The position numbers and the translations under genes were made by a program. From Epiperipatus broadwayi (lineage: Eukaryota; Onychophora; Udeonychophora; Euonychophora; Peripatidae), in contig JAQFVV010000042.1 of NCBI GenBank assembly GCA_028023455.1, positions 4,915,739 through 4,979,738 of the forward strand: DNA of 64,000 bases, in the 5' to 3' direction. Below are positions 1-12,235 of this stretch, piece after piece. The stretch's first letter is position 1; each line of letters begins with the position of its first letter. The notes beneath the pieces were generated by a model. That model worked only from the letters and a program-made list of their open reading frames with translations. It had not been told where the DNA came from and ran no database searches.

Positions 1-3000
1 AGAAAATATTGTAATGGTACAAAAGAAAGGGGTGAACCATGGGATGATGTCACTCATCAGGATCAAACCCAATTAATACATCAAATTTAAATATACAATG
101 AATATAATGAATGAGCATCAGAAATCAGTTGTAAAAAGACTAACTACAAGTTCATCTAGAATTAAACAAAAGTAATCAAATCATCATCATCATCATGAAT
201 GAATAACAAAGAAAAAATATCACACATACTTAAGTGCCAATCTAACAGAACATAAAAATATCAAATAGTTCTGAGATACTGAAACATGCTGATCATCATC
301 AATGCTTTGGCTCCTTTGTACCATTAATATACTGGCCAGCTATAAATTAATTAAATAAAATGAAATATAGTGCATGGACTTTAAAGAATATACCTTTGCA
401 CCAACAAGGATTACTATCAACTGGATGTCCATAACACCAAACATAAACCACAATCCATATAACTGACCAATATGTGTAAATCCATATTAGGGAGCAAGAG
501 CTTTATAACTGTTACAGGGAGCAAGAGATGATACCAACATATAGTATTTTAAATCTATTTTAGGATTAAATAAATTCATATAATAGCTTAATGAAATATA
601 AATAAAATGAAATTAAGATCTGTTAAGTACATTATATATCATTCTGATTTTGATTAAAATAATACAAAAAATATGCTATTACACCTGGGTCTCATTTTAC
701 GCGATAGATAGGTTCCTCAGAAAACACGCGCAAACGAAATCGCGCAAAAATAGACATAACTTACATTGAAAAAGGGGGGATGCGGTCTGTGATTTTTCAA
801 AATTTGCGCAAAAAAAAAAATAAGGAAATAAAATATGACTAATAAAAAATTTCAAATTTGAAAAAAATTGATACAAGACAAACTTTTTTTAACTATAATA
901 TTTAATTTTATTCAAAATAATATATTTTTATGCATAATTTACAGTACAGTAATTTACATTTTTTTATACACATTTTAATTATTATGATTTTCTGGTGACA
1001 ACATAATTAGTAATTAATCTTTGAGATGATGATTTTATTAATTGCTTACGAAGCTCACGATATCCAGACATACAACCATTTAGCTCTCGCTGGAATTTAA
1101 GAGCACGTTAATGATTAGTGTCATTAATATGAAAATAATAATTGATTACGTTCTTTTTTAAAAAGCAAAAACAGAATGTGATTTAAAATGCAAAATTAAC
1201 ACGCACAATGTTTGAACAAATTTACATTATAATCTTGTAAAATCTAATGTGTGTATACATAAAATGTGGAAATCATGATTTTAATTTCATTATTGCATAA
1301 AATCTTACTATTATAAAGCACTGAAAATATTGAAATCACTAAGATGAAAGTCGAATTCCAATAATGTGCTATTACTTTCAATATAACGTAAGTGCACAAA
1401 ATTTATTATTTAAAGTAATAGTGCATTATCGGAAATCAACTTCCGGTGAAAGACGAATCGCGTAACTTCAAAATCATGTTAAATAAGTCCGTGTAAAAAG
1501 AGACCCAGGTGTACATTGTAATTTACATATATTTCAATAGGTTTACATAAAACATACCTATATATAAGAATACAGATGCATTTAACATAATAGAATTGTC
1601 AGATTAATAATAAAAAATCAACTCATTTTAGTAATACATAAATGAATAATTTTAACATATATGTAGGTACTCATTCAAATGTGTGCACACACTGGCATTC
1701 AAATCCTAATAATATTTCATTTGCTTACTTCAATAAAATATTTTTATTACTAATTGTAATTACTTTTACTGAATGATATATTTTAAAAGGTTAAAAAAGT
1801 TTTTTTTTTTAATATCCTGTATAAAAGTCCCCACCCCCCATTATTCTTAATTTGTAAACATCTTTAAAAATGTTATTAAAAAGTTCTTTTGTTTTTTATC
1901 TGCATTATAGAAAGATTTTTGAGGTTTTTTAAATATATAAAATAAAACTGAAAATATCATTTATGAATAACAATGGGAACAAATCCATTTATTATTTTTT
2001 ACTCATTTTATTTTTAAATGAATCATTTAGTCAAAAATTATTTACTTTTAAAGTTTGTACATTGAAGATTTTAACTGCAAAGTATTTAAAATGATGTCAT
2101 TTTACTCACCCACTGAGATCTGTATATACTTTATATATGTGATGCAGTATCTTTGTCTGAGCTTCTCTGTATATAGATAAGACAGCATATGTATAAAATA
2201 TCAGTAATCCTTCAGCATGCTAACACGGGAATCTCTTGATAAGCTGGTCTGTTATAATGTTCATAATAGAGTAGTATAATATCCTATTGACATTTCTGGA
2301 AAAGATATCAATCAGATAACTGAAGTAACTGTTGGCATTTAATCAACTCTATTCAGTCTCTGTAATTTGATAGACTTCAGGTAAGCTGTCTAGTTATATA
2401 TATGGGCTATAAATCACAGAAAAGCTAGTCTTTGCTTCTATGTAAATTCAAACTTGACCATTGTGATATTACCAGCAGATGACTTATCGTCAGTTATAAC
2501 TTCATAATAATAATGCTCCAAAGAATAATTTACTTTTTTCTTCAATCTTTGGGGAATTTAAAAACATACTAGTTACACAAATTATTTTCTTTACCAAAAG
2601 AAAAAAATTAATGACTTTTTCAATTTACATTAATTAAAATCAATTTTTTATCTCAAGGTTTTCTTAATCCTTTAAACAATACCAGATTGTAGGCTTTTAT
2701 TAAAATATATTATACTAATTTTATAACAAACTTTAATTTAAAAAATTTCTTAATCTAATTAAAAATAGGGGCATTTTATAATTACTGGTAATATCTATTG
2801 TAATGTAAAAACAAGCTTGTATTAATTATCAAAATCAGAATAAACATTAAATAGACCCTTTTTAAATGTTTGATTTAAAATAATTTAAATCATTATTTAA
2901 CCTTAAGTGTTATATTAGTATCTATTTTAAATAAATATTTACAAAAATATTTTTGTGTTTGTTTCTACTTTTCCTTTCACTTTTATATATATGCACATAC

Positions 3001-3060
3001 TAGTATGTTGTTGTAGCCATGAGACACATAATAAGTATCATAGCATTTATATTACAATTT
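1..3060. repeat. Approximately 3-kb unclassified interspersed repeat, copy 1
   Basis: Collinear similarity to 20585-23770 is visible by eye. Shared landmarks include 'aaacatgctgat' then 'catcaatgct' (about 285 versus 20985), 'gtgcatg' then 'actttaaagaatata' (about 370 versus 21070), and the end 'tatatatgcacatac' (about 2985 versus 23725). There is no coding sequence and no terminal repeat I could identify, so the class is unknown. Copy 1 is interrupted by the pogo-like MITE at 682-1511 and starts at or before the window edge. Confidence 0.6.
682..1511. mobile_element. Pogo/Tigger-like non-autonomous DNA transposon (MITE, 830 bp)
   Basis: Terminal inverted repeats are visible: 'cacctgggtctcattttac' at 682 and its near-complement 'agacccaggtg' ending at 1511. 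TA is duplicated on both sides (680-681 and 1512-1513). Subterminal CG-containing blocks such as 'gcgcaaacgaaatcgcg', in otherwise CpG-poor DNA, resemble Tigger/pogo ends. There is no transposase ORF. The paralogous repeat near 21385-21400 lacks the insert, so an empty site exists inside the window. The superfamily assignment is inferred from TIR style and TA duplication only. Confidence 0.65.
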
Positions 3061-3179
3061 ATTTAAAACATTAATGTCAATAATATTGTTTAGTTGTACA
3101 TTTATTGATTTATAATTCAATATATCTATCATGTGTTTCAATGGGAAAACAAAAGCCATCTATCTGATTGATAATCTTA

Positions 3180-3290
3180 ACTAGGATTCATATTTAGGGT
3201 AGGCTTATATTATGAGGATCCTAAAAAATCATGCTAGGGCTTATTTTCTGGTTAAGTCTTATTTTAGGAAAAACAAGTATACTTTATTTA
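3180..3290. repeat. Short MITE-like motif
   Basis: The phrases 'gggtaggcttatattatga' and 'gctagggcttattttctgg' followed by 'taagtcttattttagg' form a repeated 'GGCTTATTTT' pattern that I associate with a short DNA-transposon repeat found in several animal genomes. Both ends are undefined. The 64-residue ORF across it is not considered real. Confidence 0.35.
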
Positions 3291-3940
3291 TGTGGTGTTT
3301 AATTACATATTTAAATGTTTATTGGAAAGTAAGATTATTTAAAATAAGTTTTAGTATAAACTCTGTCTTGTCAATTAATAATAAACTGATAACAAGAAGG
3401 CTGTAGATAAATGACTTCTAAAATTTATATTCAAACTTTAATATCAAATTTAATGTTATGAATCTATTTAAGTAGACATTGAATTGCTATGTTTGATGTA
3501 ATTTCAACTGGTTTTTAAAGCAGCAGATGGGAGAAGTTTTAATTGATGGATATGTGTTTCATTAAACATTGCCATATAAAAGACTATAAATTTCTAAAAA
3601 AATTCTGTAAAAATATAAGTAAAGTAATTGCAATTTTTACAAAGAATTAATAGTCTGTGCTTAAATGTTCCCATTCATAATTTGATCATTTCCCCATACC
3701 ATAATTTACTGGTTCCTTAAAAAGTAAGGAATAGAATTTTTCATATTACAAATGAAAAGATTTATTAAAAAATGGAATTGATTATAATTCCTGCCTATCC
3801 CAAATACAAATAGTGTGTTTATTGACTATAAAGAGTATTACATTTAATAATAGTAAGTATTTTGATTTACAGTTCATAGGATTTAAGAACTTGGCTGAGC
3901 TGATGGAAAATGTTTCCTTGAAACCAGTCATGTGGGCTTA
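3291..3940. other. A+T-rich DNA without recognisable gene
   Basis: No coding, RNA or repeat signature was recognised in this stretch. Confidence 0.5.
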
Positions 3941-3954
3941 CGTTTTCATAATTT

Positions 3955-4231
3955 CATATAATACTCAATTGTCCAAACACTTTACTACTTTTACTATGCT
4001 TTATTTTCCATCCTTTTCTACAGTTTACAGTTTTGATTGCCCCAGCAATCTTCTTCAGAACATTATATCTCCTAATCTCAACTGTTAACCATACCCATAA
4101 TATTATGGGTATGGAGCAATCAAAACTGTAAACGGTAGAAAAGGGTGGAAAATAAAGCATTGTAAAAGTAGTAAAGTGTTTGGACAATTGAGTAGTATAT
4201 GGTATACATTTGACAATGTAATAGGAGAGTA
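3955..4231. mobile_element. Palindromic PLE-like insertion with hammerhead-like core
   Basis: The inverted arms run roughly 3957-4040 and 4112-4200 ('ctcaattgtccaaacac' against 'gtgtttggacaattgag'). A one-sided tail of about 30 bp (4201-4231) follows the right arm. Flanking direct repeats 'gttttcataattt' (3942-3954) and 'gttttcacaattt' (4232-4244) match at 12 of 13 bases and look like a target-site duplication. The centre holds a second small palindrome, 'catacccataat' with its mirror, at 4088-4111. The same layout recurs in seven other insertions here. Confidence 0.6.
4030..4057 (-). ncRNA. Decayed hammerhead-ribozyme-like core
   Basis: On the minus strand the order is CTGAAGA, A, GATTG, loop CTGGGG, CAATC, AAAAC. 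Stem II (GATTG/CAATC) pairs perfectly, while CTGATGA has become CTGAAGA and GAAAC has become AAAAC. It is probably inactive but homologous in layout to 37610-37637. Confidence 0.4.
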
Positions 4232-4244
4232 GTTTTCACAATTT

Positions 4245-4735
4245 ATATACAGAAATTGTTATTATATATAATATCTATATCTTATCATTTTTATAATGAG
4301 TTAATGAGGGCATTTAAATGGTTCTCATTCATGATAAGTAATTGAATAGCAGTAACTATATCTCCCATTGAATTATGTAAAATTTCAACAACTATAAAAA
4401 AAAAAATTAACACAATGATGCACATTTTAGAATTTATCAAACGGAGGTATATAATTTGGCTATGCTATGCATACATTACACACACCAAAAAAAAAAAAAA
4501 AAGATAAAAAATTTAAAAAATAGTAGTGACGTTTGGGAAATTTTTATTTTATATTTTTAATACTATTCATCTTTTATAAATTATTAAAGTTTATTGTGGG
4601 TATGGGTCTCTAAATTTTCTTAAGAGAGTAAAAAGATGGTAAAAATAATGATTCAATGGTTTCTAATCATAAAAATTAAATACTGCATAATGCTATACTA
4701 GTACCTTCATTGGAAAATCCCAAATTTTAATCATT
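4245..4735. other. A+T-rich DNA without recognisable gene
   Basis: Short poly-A runs (for example 4486-4501) and no coding signal were seen. Confidence 0.5.
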
Positions 4736-6160
4736 TTGGTTAATTTTTTACAAAAAAAAAAAATTACACATATATATCAAGCCAACTTAAATGACATTAT
4801 AGCCGAATTTAATTCCATGATCCCTCCACAACTCCACAGATCCTTTTTGAATTTTCACAATAATTCATTAATTTTGGCAATCACCAAACCTAATTGTGAC
4901 TTGTTTAGATTTCCAGTAGAAGAATTCTGTAGTGATTTAACAACTAAAAAGCTGTGGAATCTAGTCTATAAAGTTCTGACACGCTCCAACAACCATTATA
5001 TAGTAATGAAATTTCATACCCTGACCCACAAGTTATCATTCCAAAAATCCATAAAATTCTTTGGTGACAAAATCCTAGTCCAAATTGATATGAACAGACC
5101 TTACATTTTCGCAGGCCAAATCAGAAACTGCTTTATAAATTTTAAGGAAGCAGATCTACAGAAATTACTCAAACCTTTTGATTCCATCTCCAATTTTAAA
5201 TATCTATTGAAGAAAAGGGCCAACACGCTCATCTACACCAATTACCATCATCTTCAACTTAATGTTTAATAAAGGGATATCTTCAATGGATATCCCAATC
5301 CTACACCTTACAGATATCTTCCCCCTAATCATATCGTTTTGTGGTATTTCTCTCCAATCCTTTTTCTGAAGCTGAGAAAACACCTAGTTAGAGATTGTAC
5401 CACTAGGCATTGTTGGTCCTGCAATCAAAGAAAGTCACATTTCCATTAATTCCATGCAAACACTGCCTTTGATAACTCATCTGCTCATATTCCTGGAGAT
5501 ACCAATTTTGAAATGGATATCTCACAATCAACAAGGCCACACCTCATCTGAACTCACTTGAATAAATAAAATCAGTCCTCACTCTTCCTTCAGTTTCCTC
5601 ACAGGATTCCCCTTACCCAACCAATGACTCAGATTCTATGATTGTGGAGGAACCAGTGTTAGTTAAATTCAAAAAAATTTAGAAAAAATGGGGAAAAAAT
5701 GAGAAAATTTAATGTTACAAACTACATATTTAAACTTGTAGAAACCAATAGGAGTTTCTCAGAGACTGATATCCTGGCCACTCCACAAAAAAAAAGAAAA
5801 AGCTGAAATCTGACCCTCCCCCTTCAAATCCTGTATGCAGTTTTATCACCCCCAAATAGATATACACCAAATGCAATCAATTCTGAAGCACCTCTCTAGA
5901 CAGAAATACTTAAATTACCAAAATCCCAAAAACAGGAATTCCAGAGATAAAGCTATTGGGGTCTCAATGGACCACTTATCTGCCCTTTCAGGAAATTCTG
6001 AAGACAATGGCTCATCTATCCTAATCTCAGACTCCCCCATGCCTGTTCCTTCATCCATGATGAGAACTGTCTTATCCGGTACTAAAGAACTCTGCTTTTA
6101 TTATCTAATCAAGAGACTTTTGACCTTCACCTATATTAATCGATTATGTTTGTTATAGCA
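4736..6160 (+). pseudogene. Degenerate retroelement ORF1/gag-like sequence
   Basis: An open frame of about 177 codons (4736-5269) has non-random composition. It contains the stretch 'FGDKILVQIDMNRPYIFAGQ' and is free of the poly-F/K/N bias of the surrounding DNA. There is no ATG at its left edge, so the start is unknown. After the stop, a second frame near 5385-5465 reads 'HLVRDCTTRHCWSCNQRKSH', which looks like a damaged CCHC zinc knuckle. A third open frame follows at 5835-6158. A protein with an RNA-binding body and a zinc knuckle would fit ORF1 of a LINE or a gag. Several frameshifts and stops show it is dead. The family is not identified. Confidence 0.45.
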
Positions 6161-7590
6161 TTAATTTCTAATTCATTGTAGTATTTATGCTAACATTTGT
6201 CAAACCTGATATATTTTAATGAGCATCCCTCATTATTAATATCAAGTCCCTCTATAGGTTCCCCAGTCCCTAAAATCACATATCCTATTATATGTACAAT
6301 GATTAAATCTAATAAAGTATACTTTAATAAAAAATAAATAAAAGTACAAGTTCAACAAAACTATTATAGTTAAAATGCCCAAAATAATCGCAACAATATT
6401 CACATTGTGTTTACATTCGTATGCTATCATATACATAAAAAAAAGGAATTATATTTTGTGAATGGAATTTTTTAAAGTTAACAGTAACTTATAGTTCATT
6501 TTCTTAATATTGTTTACATTTAACAAATAACACATGTTCAGTAAAACATTTTTGAGAAAATAAATATAAAAAAATACTTTAGTCCCTGAAATGGATAATT
6601 AAAACAAAAACACCTGGTAAACTTCTATATTACAGATTCTATACAAATACTCTTTATTCATTTTTTTTAAAAAAAATATGTGATGGCATGGAGGTCATGT
6701 AATACATTTATAAAAAAATAAATTAATCATTACTCCAGAGTCTTAGACCCTGGAGTTAAAGATCCACAGATTATAGCCCAGTGCTTACAATCTTAGTGCA
6801 TAAACTTCTTATAAATTCACAAGCAATAAAGCATTCAATTTATAGGTAAAGGATACAAACAACATATTAATAGCAAAGCTTTATTAGTGTTGACAATTAT
6901 GAAGTACTGAGCATGCTCAGTCATAGGCATACTAATGAATGTACAGACAGTGGGAGGGTATATTAAGCAGTTTGAAACAAGTGAAATAATTTGCAAATTG
7001 TTTGCATTATAAATTAAATGGTTAGAGTGGGCCATTTTTTGGAGAGATGAATACAGGATTCTTTTTAATTAGTGGTGTGTAATTATTTGTGTTTTAAAGT
7101 AAATATCAACATAGTGATACTCCTAATTAATTACTGTTTATTAATTAATGTGGGTGAGATTTTCAATGTGATCTATTTACTTTACAAATTTATTCTTTCA
7201 GCAGTAACTTTTTGGATGACATTGTAATTTAGAGAATTAAGGATACAGTGACAAAATAGAAAAGTATTTCTTGGGGGTAAAATAAAAGCAGGCATTATTA
7301 CAGTATCTGAAAAGAAGAGGCCTATTGGATAGCCTTAGCCAACTGCAAGTCTATTAATATATTCTGACTGAGACTACTTTTTGGTCATGATATTTAGGTA
7401 CCTTAATCATATATAAATGTATATCAAGTGTATCAAAAGGCAAATAAAATGAAAATAACACTGAAATTGAACTAGAGTCCAGTAAAGTAACACAATTCTG
7501 TTCCCAAGTACTAGGTGAGGCAGAATTACACATTTTTTTATCTTCTCTATGACATACTCATGTACTGTGTATGATGAGAGTATATGCATA
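6161..7590. other. A+T-rich DNA without recognisable gene
   Basis: It may contain the decayed downstream part of the retroelement at 4736-6160, but I found no convincing protein motif. Confidence 0.4.
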
Positions 7591-8028
7591 CCAGCTAAGT
7601 TGCAATTAAATAAACAAACAGCAACATAAAATAAATAAAAGTGAGTTTATTATACTCAATAATAATAAAATATATATAGATAAGCAATCTAAATATTTAA
7701 TCTTTGAGAAGATAAACATCTTTAGTAGTATATATATTACTTCTATATACACATTACTTGATAATAAGATATCTGCATATGCATTTTTAAGTTTTTGCAC
7801 ACAAGCTTACTCGGTCTGCAGCTGCTGTTTAATGTGTAAGTTCTACATATATATATATAGTTAATTTGCGTAACTAATTTAAGTTCAGTCTATGCTAATT
7901 TCTTGTAAATTTTTCTAGAGTAAATAATTATGTAAATTCTGTTTTGATAATTATTTTTCATAATAAACTTTATTTATTTTAACATTGTCATATATACATC
8001 CATACAATTATGTATAATACTAAACACA
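7591..8028 (-). repeat. 3' LTR of the gypsy element
   Basis: It aligns with 12901-13328. Shared blocks include 'catctttagtagt', 'tatacacattacttgata', 'tttttgcacaca' and 'cataataaactttatt' (variant 'tataacaaactttatt'). On the minus strand the LTR begins TGTGT at 8028. It has diverged visibly from its partner, implying age. Confidence 0.75.
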
Positions 8029-8033
8029 TTTCA

Positions 8034-8052
8034 ATTCCTCCCCTCACTCTAG
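8034..8052 (-). other. Polypurine tract
   Basis: On the minus strand a G/A-rich run containing 'gagtgaggggagg' ends just before the TG of the LTR at 8028. This is the usual position of the plus-strand primer of an LTR element. Confidence 0.65.
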
Positions 8053-8489
8053 GAAATTAATTTTTATTTACAAATTATAATTTTGAAGTCTTTTAGATTT
8101 ATTTTGTTCTCAAACAAGTCTAGTCAAAGGAAATTCTTTTCTCTACTCTTTTTCTTGTGAAGACTGTTTTGAAGGATATAAATCTACTTCTAGCAAAATC
8201 TCTGATTCATTTAAAGAACCTTTTTTTTCCAGATAAATGCTTCTCATTAATTAAACTTAAATCTACCGGCTCTCACGCTATATCAGTATTTCCTTCTTCT
8301 GGTAGTAAGGTAGTATCATTTATCATGAAATTAGCATTACCACTTAGTTCTAACGATTCTGGATCACAAAACTTCAAATGATTTCAATGTTTTCTCACTC
8401 TTCTATCATTTGTAGTCTACATTTCTCTTAATTGTCTTGAAACAATACTAATTATTACTCCTGGAAAACATTTTTTCTTTAACATGTCT

Positions 8490-9075
8490 CATACAAGTCA
8501 ATTTGTCTCAATGCCTTATCATTAAGCATTAATACAGACAGATAAATTTGGTAATTTTGGCACAATAGTATCACATGTTGTGTCTCTTTACTGTATATGA
8601 AGTAAAATGTTGTTGGAACAAAGCATCAGTTAAAGTTTTGTTAATATCACTACTTGAAATTTCCTTTAGCACTTGTTTAGAATGTTCTGACAGGCCTTTA
8701 GACTCTAGGTAATAGGGTATGTTAGTACATGGTGAATTTTACTAGTTTTTAAAAAAGTCTTTAAGGTCTGCATGTTGAAAACAATTCCATTATCTGAAAT
8801 AATTATTTTTGGATAGCAATGATATGCAGAAATTTCATGTGAAGCATTTGCAGTGTTTTCTATGCTTGCATTCTTAATTTGTTTGAACTCTGTCTCTATT
8901 TTGAGTAAGAATCTATCAGTATTTTCATTAAATGGATCAGCATGCTCTATATAGTCTTTCCCATGGCTTATTTGCTTTAATCCAAGGCTCTAGCTTATTT
9001 GGAGGCATCATAGCAGTAGACTGGTAGTTTTATAACACTCGGCAATCTATGCAATCTCATTGTTCAAGCTCTTTC
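8490..9075 (-). pseudogene. Gypsy integrase remnant
   Basis: Minus-strand translation across frames gives an integrase N-terminal part ('TAMMPPNKLEPW' and 'ANKPWERL', near 9040-8950), a core with 'YPKIIISDNGIVF' around 8775-8810 (the SDNG motif with the second catalytic Asp), and a downstream part that includes 'TTCDTIVPKLPN'. This matches the K02A2.6/mag-type integrase layout. At least three frame changes and several stops make it non-functional. Confidence 0.7.
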
Positions 9076-9189
9076 TGTTTCTGTCTCTTTCACCAGCACA
9101 GACTTCTCCCTCCGATTTACAATACCATTGTAAATTATCTGAGGTCTCTTTTCATAATATTTAATGGCAACAATTTTATTTTGGCTTTC

Positions 9190-9380
9190 AGTTTAACTGG
9201 TACCATTACTTTACCTCACATATTAATCACATTTCCATTTACATCCATGGGTATAATCATCACTTGGCTCATAGTGGTGATCTCTTTTCCCTTTATTAAT
9301 TTTGTTCAATATTTTAGTAAAATTAAGGATAACCCCACACCACTATCAATTTCAATATTGTTTTTTAATCTAAGAATTCA
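9190..9380 (-). pseudogene. Gypsy aspartic protease remnant
   Basis: Minus-strand reading at about 9358-9326 gives 'EIDSGVGLSLI', corresponding to the protease active-site pattern ID(T/S)GA. It is followed by 'VMIIPMDVNGNVINM' and 'KVMVPVKLKAKIKLLPLNI', typical of the rest of the fold. The active-site Ala is replaced by Val and a stop interrupts the reading. Its position between zinc knuckle and integrase supports the call. Confidence 0.6.
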
Positions 9381-9780
9381 TTTGTTTAAAAAAAATGTGG
9401 TTATTATCTACACCATTTATTATTTTTACTTCACTTTTACTATTGTCTCTTGCCTCATGTGATTGGAAATCTGCTCGTAATTTCTTTTTTCTAACTTTAT
9501 CTTTTGAGTGACAAACACATTGTAAATGACAGGTTTTCTCACATATGTGGAATTTAGCACTTTTAAAATTACAGGCTTTTTTAAAATATCCTCTGCCACC
9601 ACAACAGTAGTATACAAAAGACTTCATAGAGCTTTGACAATTCATAGTCTGAATATCAGTTTTATTTACCATCATTTTATATGTTGTTACAGCTCTATTG
9701 TTTTGAAATTCTGTGGTGTCTTCCATGAATAATTCTTGTATTATATAATTATCCACTACCTACTTATACGTCACCACTGA
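9370..9780 (-). pseudogene. Gypsy gag C-terminus with zinc knuckles
   Basis: A frame open for about 128 codons contains 'YYCCGGRGYFKKACNFKSA' followed by 'FHICEKTCHLQCVC', two consecutive CCHC-type knuckles. The first has lost a Cys and its His (Tyr in place of His), and the second retains the C-C-H-C spacing. Upstream, 'QELFMEDTTEF' matches the segment that normally precedes the knuckles in mag-type gag. The nested hAT at 9821 cuts off the N-terminal part, which continues at 12236-12576. Confidence 0.7.
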
Positions 9781-9820
9781 GGAGAACTTGTCATAATTTA
9801 TTGGCAGTCATATCCTACAG

Positions 9821-12228
9821 CAGTGATCTCCAAACTTTTTTGATCATGTACCCCTAAGATGAAAATATAATAGGTGTGTGCAGTCAAAAATCAAAGTATT
9901 TATTATTTATTTATTTTAAGCAATATACATACATTTAAATTAAATTATACATTTATATTTTGAATTAGAATTTACTGTGAGCAATGTGATTGTATTTGTT
10001 CAGTAATATTGGAAAAATCTGTTTTGGTACCCTCTGATAATGTAATTCAAAGATTTGATTCTAACTCTAATTTATTTCTGTATTTGGTTTTAATTGTTGT
10101 CATTGCAGAAAATATTCAGTTTTGAATTCTATCCACTAATTATGAAGATATTTTTTTTTAAATTTGGACTGTAACATTGTTCTTTCTTTTAGGTCAATTA
10201 ACTGTTCTTGAGCTGTAATCAAAAGATGATCTATTTTTACATGTTCAACAAATGGGTTCATGACCCATTGAAACTCTGTTTTAATATTAGGAAGATCTAT
10301 AAATTGGTTACAAAATTCTATCTCCAAATTTTCAAATGTGCAGATATAAGACTTTCAATATGTTCCAAATTTACTTCATTTTTAGAAAAAAATCACACAA
10401 TGATGGGAACATTTCTAAAGATCCCTTTTCTAAATTCTTTCTCCACATCACAATTTTTTTTTTTGAAATGCAGTTACTTTCTCAATCATTGTCAAAATGT
10501 CACCTTTTTCTTGAAGAGACAAATTGAGCATGATTACTTTTTCAAAAAAAAAGTAACATACTATCGACAGCCAAATTATCGTTACTGAAAAAGCAGGTAA
10601 ACTTTGAACTCTTATTTTTATCCAAAAAAAAAAATGTGTAATTCATGTAGTTCAACAACTCTTTTTAACACTTTCTCTCGAGATAACCAATGAACTTCTG
10701 TATGGGACAGAAGATTTTCCTGGCTACCCAGTTCATTACATATTATCAAAAATATTCTACTATTCAAGGGTCTTGTTTTTACAAAATTAACTAGGCTGAT
10801 AACACACAATATATTTCTGGCTCCAATTTCCTTGCTGCAATAGCTTGCTGATGGATAAAGCAGTGTATGAATTTCATGTGGGGTGGTATTTTGATTGCCG
10901 TTGCCTTGAATCCTTTTTTTCTTCCATTTAAAACAGCTGCTCTGTCACTGGTTACACTTTCACAGTTTTCTCATAAAATGTTATTTGTAAAAAAGAAATT
11001 ATTTACGGTTAAAAAGATGTCTTCCTCTGTAGATCTTTCTTTAAGTGGCTCACAAAAAGTACTTCTTCATGCAATTCATTATTTAAAAAAATATCAAATA
11101 AATCCCATAAATTGAGCAAAGTTGGCGACATCTGTGCTTTCATTGAGTTGCGTAGCAAATTTTCCACATTAAGTAATTTGTTTTAATAATTGTTTCTTTA
11201 AATTATCAGCAATAATTTCTATACACCTAGAAATGGTATTTTCTGACAAGGCATTTTAGGTTCTCAGTATATTCTTCCCCATGAATTGTTTGTACCATTT
11301 TTATTGCAGCAGGAAGAACAAGTGTTTCACAATGGTATGTGGTTTTTTATCTTTTCTATTAAGAAAGAAACCCCAAGAAAAGATTCTAAACATTTATTAT
11401 TAAGTGTGACAAATTTTTTAAAATTAACTTGAGTATTGCATGCTTTTAAATGTTATTCAAAAAATTGCAATGGTTTGTGTTCCTGTTTGGGATGTTTAGT
11501 TTATAAATGCCTTATTAACATTGATGGCTTCATATAAGCATTAGATAGCATTTAATAACATAATACACATATAGACAGGATTCATTGGTGACTAATTTTG
11601 ATGTAAACTCAAATTTTAAGTAGTCTTCTTGATAATTTCAAACTTACTGGTACAATTTTTTGGACATGCCATATTGTTAATATTTTTATCTCTTGGCATG
11701 ATTGCTAATGAACTTGAACAATTATCAGTATCAACTCTATTATTTTCTTGTTGTGCACCAGAAGTAGAAGCATTATCAGAATAATCTTCAACCTGCAGTT
11801 TCTTTGTAGGCAATTTTTTTAATCATTTATCTATTTTTTGATGGATTTAAAATCAGTAGCATTTATGAGTCAGCTAATCATAGTTACTGTAATACATACC
11901 TCTATCTGTATAAGTTCTGTACAGTTCATAAAATTCTCTTGACCTATTAGGCACTTGTGCAATGGTACATTGAGAGTCCAGGACATAAACAGTGTTTCCA
12001 GAAATGAAATTCATTTGCCCACCAGAAATTGATTCTGAATCTTGCTAAACAACTGCTAAATTTAAATTCTTAATTCCCCATTAAAAAGCTAATAAAATGC
12101 ATTTTCTTGCTAAATAAAATAAAAACTACATTTTGAAATAAGATGAGATTTCACAGTATATTAGCATACTCCCAAGTATCACTTTGCATACCCCTTGGAG
12201 TATGCATATCCCACTTTGGACACCACTG
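9821..12228 (-). mobile_element. hAT transposon (ZBED5/FAM200-like), nested in gypsy gag
   Basis: Terminal inverted repeats 'cagtgatctccaaactt' (9821) and, on the minus strand, 'cagtggtgtccaaagtgg' (ending at 12228) are flanked by imperfect 8-bp duplications 'tcctacag' (9813-9820) and 'ccctatag' (12229-12236), 6 of 8 matching. Minus-strand fragments read as a hAT transposase: 'LLSHTEVHWLSREKVLKRV' (about 10730-10650), 'NFVKTRPLNSRIF' (about 10790-10750) and 'FQWVMNPF' (about 10280-10255), all typical of the ZBED5/FAM200 lineage. At 2408 bp it is near the usual full size for such elements. Stops and frameshifts are frequent, so it is an old dead copy younger than its gypsy host. Confidence 0.85.
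10136..11830 (-). pseudogene. Broken hAT transposase ORF
   Basis: Reading 11830 to 10136 on the minus strand through several frames gives an N-terminal charged segment ('MPTKKLQVEDYSDNASTSG', near 11810), a middle with 'LFFKKHLKACNTQVNFKKF'-like phrases near 11500-11400, the 'VHWLSREKVLKRV' block, and a C-terminal 'FQWVMNPF' block. The order agrees with ZBED-type hAT transposases. No BED finger Cys pair could be placed with confidence. No single frame covers more than about 65 codons. Confidence 0.7.
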
Positions 12229-12235
12229 CCCTATA

